Source: Caenorhabditis remanei (lineage: Eukaryota > Nematoda > Chromadorea > Rhabditida > Rhabditidae). From it: a DNA stretch of 64,000 bases. Below the pieces are notes generated by a model that searched no databases, had not been told where the DNA came from, and saw only the letters and a program-made list of their open reading frames with translations. Location: NCBI RefSeq assembly GCF_010183535.1, contig NC_071331.1, positions 12,524,001-12,588,000 of the forward strand, written 5' to 3'. Positions 13,365 to 25,981 of the stretch are shown piece by piece (position 1 is the first letter of the stretch; every line of letters starts with the position of its first letter). The translations under genes were made by a program, and so were the position numbers.

Positions 13365-16300
13365 ATGTCGGAGGATGAAGAAGTAGAATACGAAGTTGAA
13401 GCCGTTTTGAAACGGAAAGATTTTGAACGGCTTCTAGAGGAAGCACTCGCGTCTAACGCGAAATTTACGCCTGCTTCGATTGAGGAAGGCCGATCGAAAC
13501 ATTCAAAATATGCATATTTGGTAAATAAATGTGAACTTTGGTTGAAATCCTCAGTGTCATATTACAGGTACACTGGAAAGGTTTCCCCATAGAAGAAAGA
13601 ACCTGGGAACCTGAGTCTAATGTTAAAAATTGTGCAGCACTTCAAAAGTTTAAGGATGAGCACAGCATGCCTCATGGCCATCAGAAGTTTGAAAAGAAAT
13701 ACGGTAGTGCTGTTTGGAGAAATCTTGGATTGGCCTCGGAGAAAGTAATCGGCTACAAATATCTGATGACATCAGAGGAGGTTCAAGAGAAAAAACTAAA
13801 AAAACAACAACTAGCGAACAGAGATGAAGTAGAAAAAGAGAAGAACAAGGAGAAGCCAAGAGAGCGAATGGTGACGCCAGAGGATCCAGAAGCAATTTTG
13901 AAAAGGAAGAAGAAGAATAAGGAAAAGTCGAAAGAAGATTCTCCCGATGATTTCAGAATTCCAAAGAAAAAAATAATTATAGAAAGTTCACCAGAGCCTT
14001 CACCTCCAAAAGAAATTGTTACAGTGGTAGGTGGCTACTTTGTGTGTATATTAACGGAGATCAAAATACCTTTCGTTCTGACTTCTCTACAACTGATCTT
14101 GTTTTTATAAGTTTCTCACCGTCAGCTAATAGGCCCATAAACTATATTTTCTCTGAGTACGGTTTCCGTAAAAAGGCCTGAGTAGATCAAATTCTAACCA
14201 TCAGAAACATAATCCAGGTCTTGGATGAAACGGAAAACAACAACTCGCCCAGCACCTCACAAATGGTCACTTCTACCAGAACTTCGAAAGATTTCGCGGA
14301 TAGTGATAAGGAGGTCAGTTCATCGTTCTTCTTTTCATTTTCAACTTTTGACAGTTTAAGAAAACCGGAAATGCTCTTCCTGGAATCAAACCACTCGATG
14401 AGCATACTCCGCGTATTCAGAAGAAAACCGTTCAAGTCACTCAATCGAACAGTTTGAGTCCTGAATCCACTTCTGGGACTTCTACTGTTGGGAGATTGAG
14501 TCCAGCGATTATGGAACCGCCAAAAGTTCAAGCTGAATCATCGAGCTCTTCTACTTCTACTGCAGAACCGATCAGAATAAAAATGAAGAGAACGGCGGAT
14601 GGGGAGTACGAAATTATAAATTCTGAGGCTTCAGCGATACTATCAGACAGTGAAAGCAGCAGAATTTCTACATGCACACCATCTCAAGATAGTGATTTCG
14701 TTGAACTTGTAGACGCCAATCTCGATAAAAAGATTCAGGTACGTGAGACTCAAATGCGTTCTTTAAACGACTAAAGTTTCAGGAAGCAGAAGAAGAACTG
14801 GAAGCTCTAGAGAACAAACTAAAAAAGTATCCGAAAAAGATCAAAGTACAACGTGTTTCCCGTTCATTTTCACACGCTCTGAATCTTCGAAAGTTCCGTC
14901 GTTGTCAGTCAGAAGGAGGGCTCAATGAATTCTTCAATAGTAAGGCTGACTTGGAGATTTTCGGGAAGAACTACGAACGTTCTGTGAGAGTGGAGAGCGA
15001 TGTACCGGCGCCAATTATCAGAGTCTATCCGACTGAACCATGGTTGGGAGGAAAGAAAGTATTATCGTCAGAGCAAGAAGAGAATATTCTTTTTGATGAA
15101 ATCGTTAAAGAGAATCTGCTGAAAATGAAACAAGTCCTTCAAGGCAAAGTTCGCTATCACAAGAATTTCAAGAAACTCATGGAACTTTTGGTTACTGCAT
15201 ACTCCCGAGATGACAATATTCGTTTCAAGAAGATTTTTCTCTCTGGATTCGCCGGCGAATCGTTCGACTCTCATCGATACGCTGCAATCATCATGATCAT
15301 TACCTACTGTAGACACCGTAAATGGAACGCCGATCCGAAAGGAACGCAATTGATGGAATCTGATGAGTCGAACACATTGGGAGGTGTCCGAGAACAAGAA
15401 CATATATGCAGCCTGAATCATAGAAAATGTACTTGGGTGCGATTGTTTTTGGAATTAGTTCCCAGTAGATTGAGATTTTTGGAGACGTCAGGACGTTGTT
15501 TTCAAGGTGTTCGAGGAGGTGAGTTCCGCAGAAAATAGTTAGATGACATAGTTGATTTACAGATGATGGTCCATTCCGTGACGATGTGTATTTCCAATGT
15601 ATGAGATCCGGTGCTGAATGTCAAAAGCGTCTCTTCTTCGAATTCGATAAACCTATCGGCATTCAAGAAGAAATTGAAGGTGATTACATGGTAGATGTTA
15701 TGCATATTCTAGCTGTTCAACATGGAAATTTGCAAAGAATTCCATCTTATATGTCGATTGGAGGTCTTGACATTAATGCGCTCGCCACTCATATGCCTAC
15801 AAAACAAGTCTATCGACTCCAAGATTATTTGAAAATTTGGATCGATGGAAACATTGGTTCTACTCACAGATATAAGAAGTACTACCAGAATCTTCTTGAA
15901 ATGGTGCGACTAACCAGTGAGTCGATGGAGAGATTTTTGAAGACAGAAGTCAATGAGATGTTAGCAAGTCGGATGAATTCGAGATGGAAGATTCATTGTA
16001 TGTTTTCTGTTCGCTTTTCGCTTACTAACTTGCCATATTTTCAGTGGATCTCACGTATCCTCACACACTTCGCGCATCACCTATTAACAACGTACGAAAT
16101 CTTGGTGACGGAACACATCAAGTACTTGCGTGTCTCTTCTCACCACTAGGTGTCGGCATTCGTAATGGGCTTGAAGTCGATACAAAAATTCCCATCGCAG
16201 ATTTGAAAAATCTGAAATTGAGACATCAGAAGTTTCAGAAGCTTGTCACTGAACAACAAGGTCGCCTTGTTGTAGCTTTGTTCCGTGTTGAGATTGAGTA

Positions 16301-16655
16301 TCAGGCAAATGTACCGGATGGATATGCTCTTCCAGTGTTCAAACATGTACGTAGTGACGATGGAATCATGATTGAAAAGTTAACGTGAGTTAAATAAACC
16401 TTAAATTTGTTTGTCTTATTTTCAATTTTCAGTCTACTTCGCCAAGGCGAAGGTCTAACCGCCAACGATGCCGACATTGGATTGATTGAAATGACGCCAT
16501 TCAGCTCACCTGGATGTCGGTATTACTGTATTGAAAACAGTAAATGCGAAAAAAGTTTGGTCGTTCCTGGAAATGCTCATATTGAGATAAGGGGAGAGTT
16601 CACCGAGCCGATGACTTTCGTCACTCAAGTTCTATTTATCAAAAAGAACATCTAG
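13365..16655 (+). CDS. cec-6: Chromodomain protein, CEC-6-like
   Basis: Eight exons: 13365-13520, 13568-14026, 14218-14313, 14355-14738, 14783-15518, 15563-15997, 16045-16384, 16433-16655; 942 residues in one continuous frame. An N-terminal chromodomain spans residues 9 to about 80 with the methyl-lysine cage aromatics Tyr9, Trp55 and Trp65 (motifs YEVEAVL, VHWKGF, TWEPE). It is interrupted between the first and second strands by about 27 extra residues. A Lys/Glu- and Ser-rich linker follows, then about 600 residues of well-packed but unrecognised sequence. Chromodomain proteins read methylated histone H3; in C. elegans cec-6 is linked to germline maintenance (established for that gene). The symbol is a guess from fold and position between drp-1 and an ari-2-like gene. 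The ATG abuts TTTCCAG. Confidence 0.85.
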
Positions 16656-19179
16656 CTGTTTATGTCCCTTTTGTTCCCTCTCTTATACCGATTTCGATTG
16701 TGTTATCATATTTTCTGAACCCCCCCATCCAGTAAATCGTCCCTTTATCATCTGTACAATTATCATTTCTCTTCCCACCAGTTTTCAGTCATTTTGTTCT
16801 GTTTTCACTCGGTCTTTGCTTTACCTATCGACCCGCCACAGTTTTAATTGAAATTTGTATTCTAAGATCTTCGAATTTCCCAACTAGATCTCTTTTCTCT
16901 TCCCCACCGCCAATCTCATATTTTCCTGCAATTTTTTTATTACGTGTCCCCTATCCCACCCAAAAAGTTTTATAGTATTTTACGGATCCCGAATCTGTCT
17001 TTCTAATAATCAGTCTTTGTTCTGTGACTTCAGTGACAAGTACTATTCTCTCTGAACCCAAAATGAAAAAGTTTTTGATAGGTTTTTGTCTTTCCAGTTT
17101 CATTACGTGCCGACCGGTAACAGTTGCCGTTTTCTACCGGTTTCAGGTTTCTAAAACCCAATTAAAAGATAAGAGTTCTCTTATCATCACAAGGTGTAAA
17201 AGTGTGATCGAAAAGTTCTTCTTTTGAAACTTGGTTCGCACTTCTCAAAATGCACAAATATGCACACAGAGACTAAAAACACACTAAACTCACTAAAATC
17301 TTTCACTTTTCAAATAAATTTTTCATTAAAATGATGTAAATTCTCTTCGTTTTCTTCTTCTCTCTCTCTCCTCGGTTGCTTCTCTTCTCTCATGTTTTTT
17401 ATTCTGTCTTCGTCTTCTTCTTTTCCAACGTCACCAAAGATTCTCACGTGTTTTCTTTTTCTTATTTCTCTTCAGGCACACACACATACACATATATACA
17501 CCGAAAGCTGTCAAAACATTGTCTCTCTTTACTCTCTCCGTCCACTCTGCGTCTTTCATTTTCTTAACGCTATCTTTTTCGACAACTCAAAAAAAGAGCG
17601 AGAAATGAAAAAAAGAGAAAAAGAAAAAGTCTTGAAAATGTATGTGTAAGTATGCATTCACAAGCGAGCATTACTACGAACACTTGAGACCTAAAATCAG
17701 AAAACTTGGGGAAAAGCCCGGCCGCGGCCGCCAGTGTTCTCCTTCTTCATCGTCTTTTTCTTCTTCAACTTGTCCCCGGCGACCGATCAATTCGTCCTTT
17801 CTCTCCGCACTCACTCATTCACTCTTCCCTTTCTTTTGCTTCGTTTTCCTTTCCGCCCTACCCGAAGACCCGTGATCGAAATATAGATGTAGTGAGTGTG
17901 TATACAATTATTCTTTTGATTTAGAGACTGTTCGAATCTGATAGACTTTGGCGGAGAGAGATGGAGACATGTTATGGTTTTATGAACTTTATTAGAGCTC
18001 GCGATTCGGAAACTATAAATTTCAGATCTAGTTTCAAACTGTAAATATTTCTATAATTATTCAATCAACCATAAAAAGGCCCTCACAATCAGTCTGAAAT
18101 TTTATACCTAAATCCAAACAACGCCCGCGAGAAACTAAAGATTCAAATTCTAAAATCTCGAAAATTAGGTGAGATGTAATTTTCGATGTTTGTTAAATCA
18201 CTCGTTTTGCTAGTAAACAAATCTGGGTTTTGAACAACAAATATACATCAGTTTCGAGATGTTTCTTTCTCTCTCAAATACTCAATTACGTGCTAAAATT
18301 ACACGTTCCCCTTCAATTTCTGCTTATGAATATTTCATGTGTCAGAAACACTGCCTCTTGAGATTCGAGATGTTTTTTGTGATCCTTCTTGTTCTTTTTG
18401 AAAGATCCACCCTATCCCCCATTAGTACTTTTTCTGCACTCCTCATATTTCCAGCCAAGAAAGTATCACGTTTCCCAGTGACACATTGTATCATTGTTAA
18501 TGAATGAAGGATTCGAATATGACTGCTTCAGATCATTGATGACCAGAGATCGAATGCAAATATTTCTACGCATTTCACTTTTCTTCTGGTCATTATTTTT
18601 CCTCATTATTTCTTGCCGCTCACTGCTTTCAATTTCTTCTTTCTGAATCTCGAAAAACGAAAAATGCAGCTTAGCCGAAAGAGTATCCATGACAACAAAT
18701 CCGATCTCAGACACTTCGTTTTTTTTCGTTTCTCTCCGTCTCTTTTGTTTCCATACCTATCATCATTCATCCTATAACGTGGCATTCCAACCGGAAACCC
18801 TCTCTCCTTTCGCTTTATTTCAATTTTTGGAGGTGAAGGAATGAACGCGCAGGAAACAAATAGGCGAGACAATATTATAGACTGTTGAGACGCAGACGAT
18901 GAAAACTGCAGGTTCGCAAGCCTCGGGTCTGCTGTAATAATTGCCGGTTAGACGCATTTTTTTGCTTTCTTTTCTTCACCTACCACTTTGTATACTTTTT
19001 TAATTTGAAGAAAATAAAAAGCAGCTGAAAAGTATCACTTGATGTTGACAATTTCTGAGTTTATAATTTTGTTATTCATTTGAGAAAAGTCATGTTTACC
19101 CTTTGGTTTTCTCCTTATTTATTTTCACGGTCTCCTGATTTCTTCACCAGTCTATAATTTTATTTCCAGACACACAGAA
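16656..19179. other. Non-coding spacer between cec-6-like and ari-2-like genes
   Basis: 2.5 kb without a supported gene. AATAAA at 17313-17318 may end the chromodomain transcript, though that gives a long 3' UTR. A T/C-rich stretch at 17340-17880 creates spurious open frames and includes an isolated GC-rich patch (CCCGGCCGCGGCCGCC near 17718). The right end has TTTATTTCCAG ending at 19169, a likely spliced-leader acceptor 10 nt before the next ATG. No CTGTTTCA core anywhere, despite the length. Confidence 0.55.
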
Positions 19180-22100
19180 ATGGACGATGAAGACATGAGC
19201 TGCACGTCCGGCGACGACTACGGTGGTTATGGAGACGGTGAGTGTTTTATTGAGCTGAAAAATGAATAAATGCGCCTAACTACACTTAAAAAAATTATTT
19301 TGCTGACGAAACATAATCGAAAAACAATTTTTTCATGTCCAAAAGTAAGAAAAATGAATAGTTAAAAAAATTTCCGAAGAGAAATCTGAAAAATCGTGTT
19401 TTCAATTGTTCAAAAAAATTTTTGAACTAATCGGTTGAACTGAAACTGTGCTGACATTGTTCCCAGAAATTCCGAAATAAAACACTTTTTTCAAAATTCA
19501 AAGTTTTTCATAATTCATATATGCATTTTTCCAGAAGACTATTACAACGAAGCAGACGTCGACGCCGCCGATGACGTGGCAGTAACACCGACGCATTCAG
19601 AAGAAGCCGATTACGAGTGTCTCAATGTTAATCAGGTGAGTATTCTTTCCTTTTTGTGAAATAACTTCTTTCTTGTTTTCAGGTTGAACGGGTATTCACT
19701 GACGGGGTCAATTCACTTGTATCACGAGTTCCAGTAAACGAGAAATTTGCTAGAATACTTTTAGAAGCAAATCAATGGGACGTCGAGAAAATCGTCAAAC
19801 ATTTTCGCCAGGATCGAACGGAGTTTATGAGGAGAAGTCATATTGATGCACGACCAGAACCAAGAAGAAAACTGTCTGCAACAGCGACATCAATTGCAAA
19901 AGGATACTGTAGTGTATGCGCGATGGATGGATACTCAGAATTGCCACATTTGTCGTGTGGACACTGTTTTTGTGAACATTGCTGGAAAAGTCATATCGAA
20001 TCAAGGTAATTTATTTTTTCTTCATTTTTTATTAACCCAAATTTAGATTCAATTCGATGCCAAGTGTTTCCAAATTCTCAAAAGAGTAATGGAACATTTT
20101 CATTTTTTTATTTCAGAAGCACAAATCTCATTTTCCAGACTATCGGAAGGAGTTGCTGCCCGAATAGAATGTATGGAGTCAAATTGTGAAGTTTACGCAC
20201 CAGCTGAATTCGTTCTTAAAATCATCAAGTCATCAAATGCACTCAAACTGAAATATGAACGATTTCTGCTCCGAGATATGGTCAATTCTCATCCTCATCT
20301 GAAGTTCTGTGTCGGAAATGATTGTCAAGTGATTATTCGATCGACAGAAATAAAACCGAAAAGAGTAACCTGTCTGTCGTGTCATACATCGTTTTGGTGA
20401 GTTTTTCTTCTAAAAATTGGCATAGAAAGAGCACAATCGTCAAAAAGAGACCAGTAATGCGGAAAAATTGTTGTGTTCGTGATACTCCAAAAATAGGAAA
20501 ATCTCTCTTTGGACAAAGTTATGGCTATCAGCAAGGATCCGAGAATGAAAGCCGTAGTGGTTTCGTTCATTCTGTGAATTGTAACTTTCAAAAAGTGAAT
20601 CATAGTTCTGAAAAGCTTTCGGTTCCTGTAAAACGGAATGGCTGTGTTAAAAATTCTTTGGAATTTCATTTCTTGATGGTTCATAGGGAAAATACAAGCT
20701 CTAATGAAAAAGTTCGCTCGATCTCTTTTAACAACAACCTTCTTATTAGTTTTGGTTTCTAAAATCACTCTTATATAATTATACCCTAAATCATCCTAAC
20801 CCCATCATAATTTTCAGCGTGAAATGTGGTGCCGACTACCATGCTCCAACTTCATGTGATACCATTCGTCAGTGGATGACAAAGTGTGCGGATGACAGTG
20901 AAACTGCGAATTATATCAGTGCACACACTAAAGATTGTCCACAATGTCATAGTTGTATCGAGAAGGCTGGAGGCTGTAATCATATCCAATGTACACGGTG
21001 TCGACATCATTTCTGTTGGATGTGTTTTGGTGGTGAGTTGGTTTCAAATAAAATAAACATTATACTGTAACAGTTCAAATTTCAAAAAACGAGTTTAGCG
21101 ACATCATTTTCCTTAACGCTTATGACTTGTTCAGTCTGATTAACTTTCTTTTCCGTCTTTTTCACTCGTTAGAAAGTTCATTCTTCAGACTGGAAAAGTC
21201 ATGGAAGCGAATATTACGAATGTAGTCGATACAAAGAGAATCCGTCGGTCGCCGCTGAAGCAAATCACGTGAAAGCAAGAAGAGCTCTGGAAAAGTATCT
21301 TCATTACTTCGAGAGATTCGAAAATCACTCGAAATCGTTAAAAATGGAAGAAGAATTGAGAGATAAAATCAGGAAGAAGATTGATGATAAGGTGAGAGAA
21401 AGAACCGAATTTCAAATGGAACGAAAGTTTTTATGTTGGAGAGCTTGTCATAACGATTTGAATTGAAAAACTGCTTATATCTCCGAAATCAGATTACCGT
21501 AAAAATTGTATTATAACGGTATCTATAATAGAACGGGATCTGTGAAAAGCGTTCAAAAAAGTTTTTCCGTTGAACATTTATGAGTTCCTGAAAGCACAGA
21601 ATTTATCTGTGAAGCTGTTGAAAAATATAACGGCATGCCGTTGTAATTCAGTTTAACGGTATATTAAGAATTTAAATCATCAGTAAACGTCGATTCGTGT
21701 AGTACAATAAGAAGAAAAACAGTTTCATCGACCCTTAGTAATAATTCCACTCAGATCAATTCTACTGCTTCTCTTGATCAGTCTATTAATCAATCCATTG
21801 AATCAGAAATAAATGTAGCGTTTTTCAGGTAAATGAGCACAACGGTACATGGATCGATTGGCAGTATCTTCACAAATCAGTGTCTTTGCTTACGAAATGT
21901 CGATACACGTTACAGTACACCTATCCGTTTGCCTACTATCTCAGTGCCGGCCCACGAAAGAATTTGGTGAGATTTTGACTTTGAAAATCTGAAAATTCGA
22001 GATGGTTGAGTTGGATCCCTCGTCATTTTCTGTTTGTTCTGAGAGTTCAACTCTTACTTTGAACTTAAATCTCTTGACACGGGTTCTGAGAGTTTCCGGC

Positions 22101-23981
22101 AACATTTCTCGTTTAAAAGTGTCCAATCGATGATTTGAAGTACCCCGAAGACATCGTCAACGACGCCGAGCGTATTTGTATGTATTGCGTGGTCGTCGAC
22201 GTCAAACCACCTCTAAATACTCATTCGTATCCAGACAGAAATATACAATTCTCCCGATTTCTCATTTCAAAATTGTATTTCTTGTTACCGATGACTGACT
22301 CAAAAATGGAATTTTGAGAAAGATGGAGTGGAAAACAATCTGCGTCATTGACTAGATATCTATCAGAATAGAAACCCCTGAATTCAGAAATCTTCCATGA
22401 ATCAAGAAATGTATCAGTTTCAAAGTGTCACTTTTTGAAGAGAATTCATTCTTCTTTCGGGTAGAGACCGCTCACAGTATGGTGCCGTCAGTTAACTCGG
22501 TGGGTGGTATGTGAAGAAGAGAAAGAAGCCAGTTTTCTCTTGAGAAGAGAATACTGATTATTTGATTGATGATTCGTGAAACTGGCGGAAGTTTCGAATG
22601 AGAGATTTATGAATTGCGATGATTTATGAACGACGAAATCGGCGGACGTTGGGAGTACTGTAGAAACCATGGAATGGTGGAAGATAAGTCAAAAGTGTCT
22701 TTTTAGTATGCTCAGGCAGATATTGACACAATGGCTTTAAGTTGTAATTAAACTCATTGCCGAAGAGAAATATCGAATATTTCGTGGATGGTCCCTGGTA
22801 TGAACAGCTTTTTTCGGGTGAATATCCAACTTCTCCATAATCATAGTTCGTCAGGCAAACACATTTCTAGCTACATCGTACCCTCTGATTACTGTAGTTA
22901 GATATAAAGCTCGATTTCTTCATCCACAAAACCAGGCAGCTTACATTGTGTGATCGGATATTCATGCTCAAAATATTAGAAGTATACTTTGGACATCTCG
23001 AATATCCCCCACCCAATATCCTTCTCATCCCTTCCATCAACTAGAACAACACCTTCATAATCATCCACTTCAATAATAAATCTGTAAATCTCTCCCTCAT
23101 TATCCTCTCTTTTTGATCCGATCCATCGTATACCCGTGTTTGCCCAAAATCTACGAATATACCGGCGATAATCCGGCTCTCGCTCCCTCCTCGTCTCTAA
23201 CTTTCTCGCTTTATTTCGAATCGACGACTACAAAATCTGGCCGAATCTGCGCGCAGGGGATTTCAGAGACACGGGCGGATTAGTTGAAGAAGAAAAAGTA
23301 AGAGAGGATGAGAGGGTGTGAAAGACTTTAGGATATTCTCTCGTTTTCCTGATTAATGGACTTCTACTATATGTGTGAGAAGAAGAAAAAGAAGGAGAAG
23401 AAGTCTCATTTATATTACTAGAGTACATGAGGTGTCCACGATAATATGGAGGAGATAGAGGATTAGTAGATCAACTGGAATGGGAATGGAAAACAAGGAA
23501 CACGTAGGAATAATGATAATCAGAATACCACCAGATAGAGTGCCCACTATCGAAAATTCAAGTTAATTTTTCCTATTCCTCGTTCTTACCGCGTGTCTCG
23601 AGAAGCTTGTAGACGACTCTGCAAATTTGAATGCCCTTTCTTTTGTAGACGTCCTTGTCTCGAAGAAGAAGAAATTTTCAAGGATGAATGTCTCTTTGAA
23701 GTTTCAAGACAACACGAACAACCTTGAATGTATACTGTCTAGACATGAATCATATTCAAATTCAGTAAAACAAAGATCAAACCGCAAAGTTTTTAAAATA
23801 TGAAAGATCTGAAGTTAACTTTTTTCAGTTCGAATACCAACAAGCCCAACTGGAAAAGGAGGTCGAAGAGCTCGCGTGGGCCGTCGAAAGAGCCGATGGA
23901 ACAGCTCGTGGAGCTCTGGAAGCACATATGCACCGTGCGGAACACAAACGACAGACGCTTCTTCATGATTTCTTTTTCTAG
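19180..23981 (+). CDS. ari-2: RBR-type E3 ubiquitin ligase, ariadne-2 family
   Basis: Eight exons: 19180-19237, 19535-19635, 19683-20005, 20139-20396, 20818-21032, 21189-21391, 21829-21966, 23829-23981; 482 residues, near the ARIH2 length. RING1 starts at CSVC (129-132) and includes [10 protein letters not shown]. The IBR domain begins at Cys172. RING2 ([14 protein letters not shown], then HHFCWMC) has the expected catalytic cysteine at residue 300 in GGCNH. The C-terminal helical Ariadne domain runs through the last three exons. RBR ligases take ubiquitin onto the RING2 cysteine before transfer, and ARIH2 relatives pair with neddylated cullins (family knowledge). The 1.86-kb intron at 21967-23828 shows nothing recognisable; the 21392-21828 intron holds a dispersed repeat. 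Confidence 0.93.
21560..21665 (-). repeat. Diverged dispersed repeat with palindromic core, copy 2
   Basis: Inverted relative to the copy near 2898-3000. The 23 bases at 21617-21639, ending in GGCATGCC, are identical to that copy and weaker matches extend leftwards. It sits inside an ari-2-like intron and the surrounding bases contain several ACGGTA/TACCGT motifs. Confidence 0.6.
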
Positions 23982-24780
23982 ATTTAGAATAGATGTTTTA
24001 TTGTTTCCTTCCCCCCATTCACATTTTTTACCTCATTCTCCACTTCAAATGGGTTTATTTTTAATTTCCATCCCTTCACTCACATCGAAAACAGTTTTCT
24101 GAATCGATTCGTCCCCTTTCTAATACTGTGAAATGCACATCATCAAACCCAAAAACCACTTTTTGTTTCGGTTGCTCTTTTCAATGCCCATCTGTGATCC
24201 CAACAAATCCGTTTTTTGTTCTGTTTTTTTTTGTCAAATTCTCTGTGACTTTCTTTATCTTTCTTGTGTATAATATATAATTTGGGATTCCATGAGATCT
24301 CTTCTCGCCCCCGATTTTTCATGTAGAATAAGTACTCTTCTAGGATTTTGATTGATTTTTTCCCACACACTCACAATTAGTGCCTTGTATTTCATGGTTA
24401 TCACTGTTATCATTGCTAAACTTATCCTGACATTTTGAATACATATTATCCTGTTCTTGTTCTTGTATCCTGACATAGAGACACCACTAATCTCTCCTCA
24501 CTCTCTCCTTCTTCGTCTTCAATAATCGAGCTGATTGAATGTGAGGAGGTGGAGATTGAGAGGAGGAGATAATCCGGAGAGACTCTAATAATCTCTTCAT
24601 GATAAGAAGCTCCGCCCTCTTTTGGAGCAAAAGGATTTCTCGAGAGGGCTCATTCAAGACATTCGACATATTCGAAATCGGCGTTTTATTCCGGAGAGAG
24701 GTGAGTCTTGGTGTTTGGGGCTGTGATTGTGGTGGGAGTTGCTGTATGTAAAAGAATCTAATTTCAATTAAATAATCTTT

Positions 24781-24788
24781 TGAAACAG
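24781..24788 (-). promoter_or_regulatory. 21U-RNA promoter core without a clear start element
   Basis: Exact CTGTTTCA on the minus strand, but I find no YRNT 42-48 nt downstream. It may be a weak or decayed locus, or chance. It is the first core right of the cluster-free block. Confidence 0.25.
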
Positions 24789-25118
24789 TAAAAGAGAAGG
24801 TGATTCTTCTGAAAATCGTCTCTTTTTATCTGACTTGGTTCCGCGTTCAATGATTTCAATGAAGGTTTAGAGCGGTTTCCTACTGAAATTGGGATTCCAT
24901 AGAAAGAAATTACTCGGACCACTGTAAGGTTTAAATTTGTGTAGTCGGAATAGTAAATTATATGTTATTCCGTACCTTTTTGATTGCGGTACAGTAACCT
25001 CTCGTCCGAAAGGGAAATCACAGTGGCGGAGATCACAGAAAATCTGATTTAGCTCACTGTTGAGAGACGAATTATGACTCTTTCGAAAGTATTCGCTCAA
25101 TTGGGAATCTGATGTTTG

Positions 25119-25126
25119 CTGTTTCA
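25119..25126 (+). promoter_or_regulatory. 21U-RNA promoter core without a clear start element
   Basis: Exact CTGTTTCA on the plus strand. No YRNT at 42-48 nt downstream. A better locus with the same orientation starts 110 bp to the right. Confidence 0.25.
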
Positions 25127-25228
25127 AGGGATTCATAATCTGGAAGAGATGAGAGTCATGAGACATGGGATTTTAAGTTTGGTCCATCGTTGTCTTTGAA
25201 TAAATTGAGCATTATTCCTCGACAAGTA

Positions 25229-25294
25229 CTGTTTCATGGTACTCATTTGTGTTGGATAATTGAAAACGTGTGCTTCACGTGTGCGTATTTGAAT
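25229..25294 (+). ncRNA. Candidate 21U-RNA (piRNA) locus
   Basis: Core CTGTTTCA at 25229-25236; YRNT (TGCT) gives a 5' U at 25274, 45 nt from the core start; predicted RNA 25274-25294. Intergenic. Confidence 0.45.
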
Positions 25295-25968
25295 CTTCTA
25301 CCAGATCACTACGGATTTTTATGAGGGAGATATCTGGCAGGATTACATTCAGTTCGATGACTTCCAGACTCACTAGGCTTGCGGTCGAATAGCGGTCGAC
25401 ATGGACCGACTTGACCGATCGTGATAATCTCAGTTTTCTTCACTGTAACCTCTCAGAAAACAGAATACAGAATTGTTCGAGAGTTTCCAGATTCTTCACT
25501 TCGTCGGGTTGTCCTATTAACTGAGCCTTCGCTTTCATAAAGTGCACACGATTCCTTGAATCCTAGCGTCCATGGTTAATTATATATTTCATCCCGATTC
25601 GGTTCTCGTCTGAAATTCTCCTAGTTCATTTCCTCCGTCGTCTCCTCCAGAACGGATTCAAATCTCTCTCAAAACTCAATGTGTTCATTTTCAATCCGAC
25701 CTCTTCGGATGGTGTAATTGTCGCTCTCTCTTCATTCATCTGAATTCTCTCAATTCACAACATTCTCTCACTTCGCAACGACCTCGACAGTATTTCAAAT
25801 GCACACAGAACAATGGAAAATCGTCTCCTCATTCCCCGTCCCTCCTCCTACTTCTCTCTTCCTTCTACTCCAATCGAATCGACAATTTTCGAAATCGAAA
25901 GACCGAGGAAGGACAGAGAAGAGAGAGAGTAGAGAGACAGTTCCGCCCATCTCTTACAGAGAAAAAAA

Positions 25969-25981
25969 GAAAAGTGGGCGG
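25969..25981 (-). promoter_or_regulatory. CCGCCCACTTTTC motif, copy 2
   Basis: Exact 13-mer on the minus strand, and it extends the match to copy 1 by also having CT directly before it (CTCCGCCCACTTTTC). Intergenic. Confidence 0.3.

Noticed and set aside
20322..20762. 146-codon open frame reading through an ari-2-like intron
   Set aside because: It overlaps exon 4 in another frame and continues across a normal 421-nt intron. The proper RBR frame splices it out with consensus signals.
9756..23981. drp-1, cec-6-like and ari-2-like genes as one operon
   Set aside because: They share a strand, but gaps of 1.1 and 2.5 kb are much larger than nematode operon spacing.
24600..24702. Possible plus-strand exon ending in a GAG|GTGAGT donor
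   Set aside because: A plausible donor but no acceptor partner downstream, no trans-splice-like signal before the ATG and no recognisable protein.
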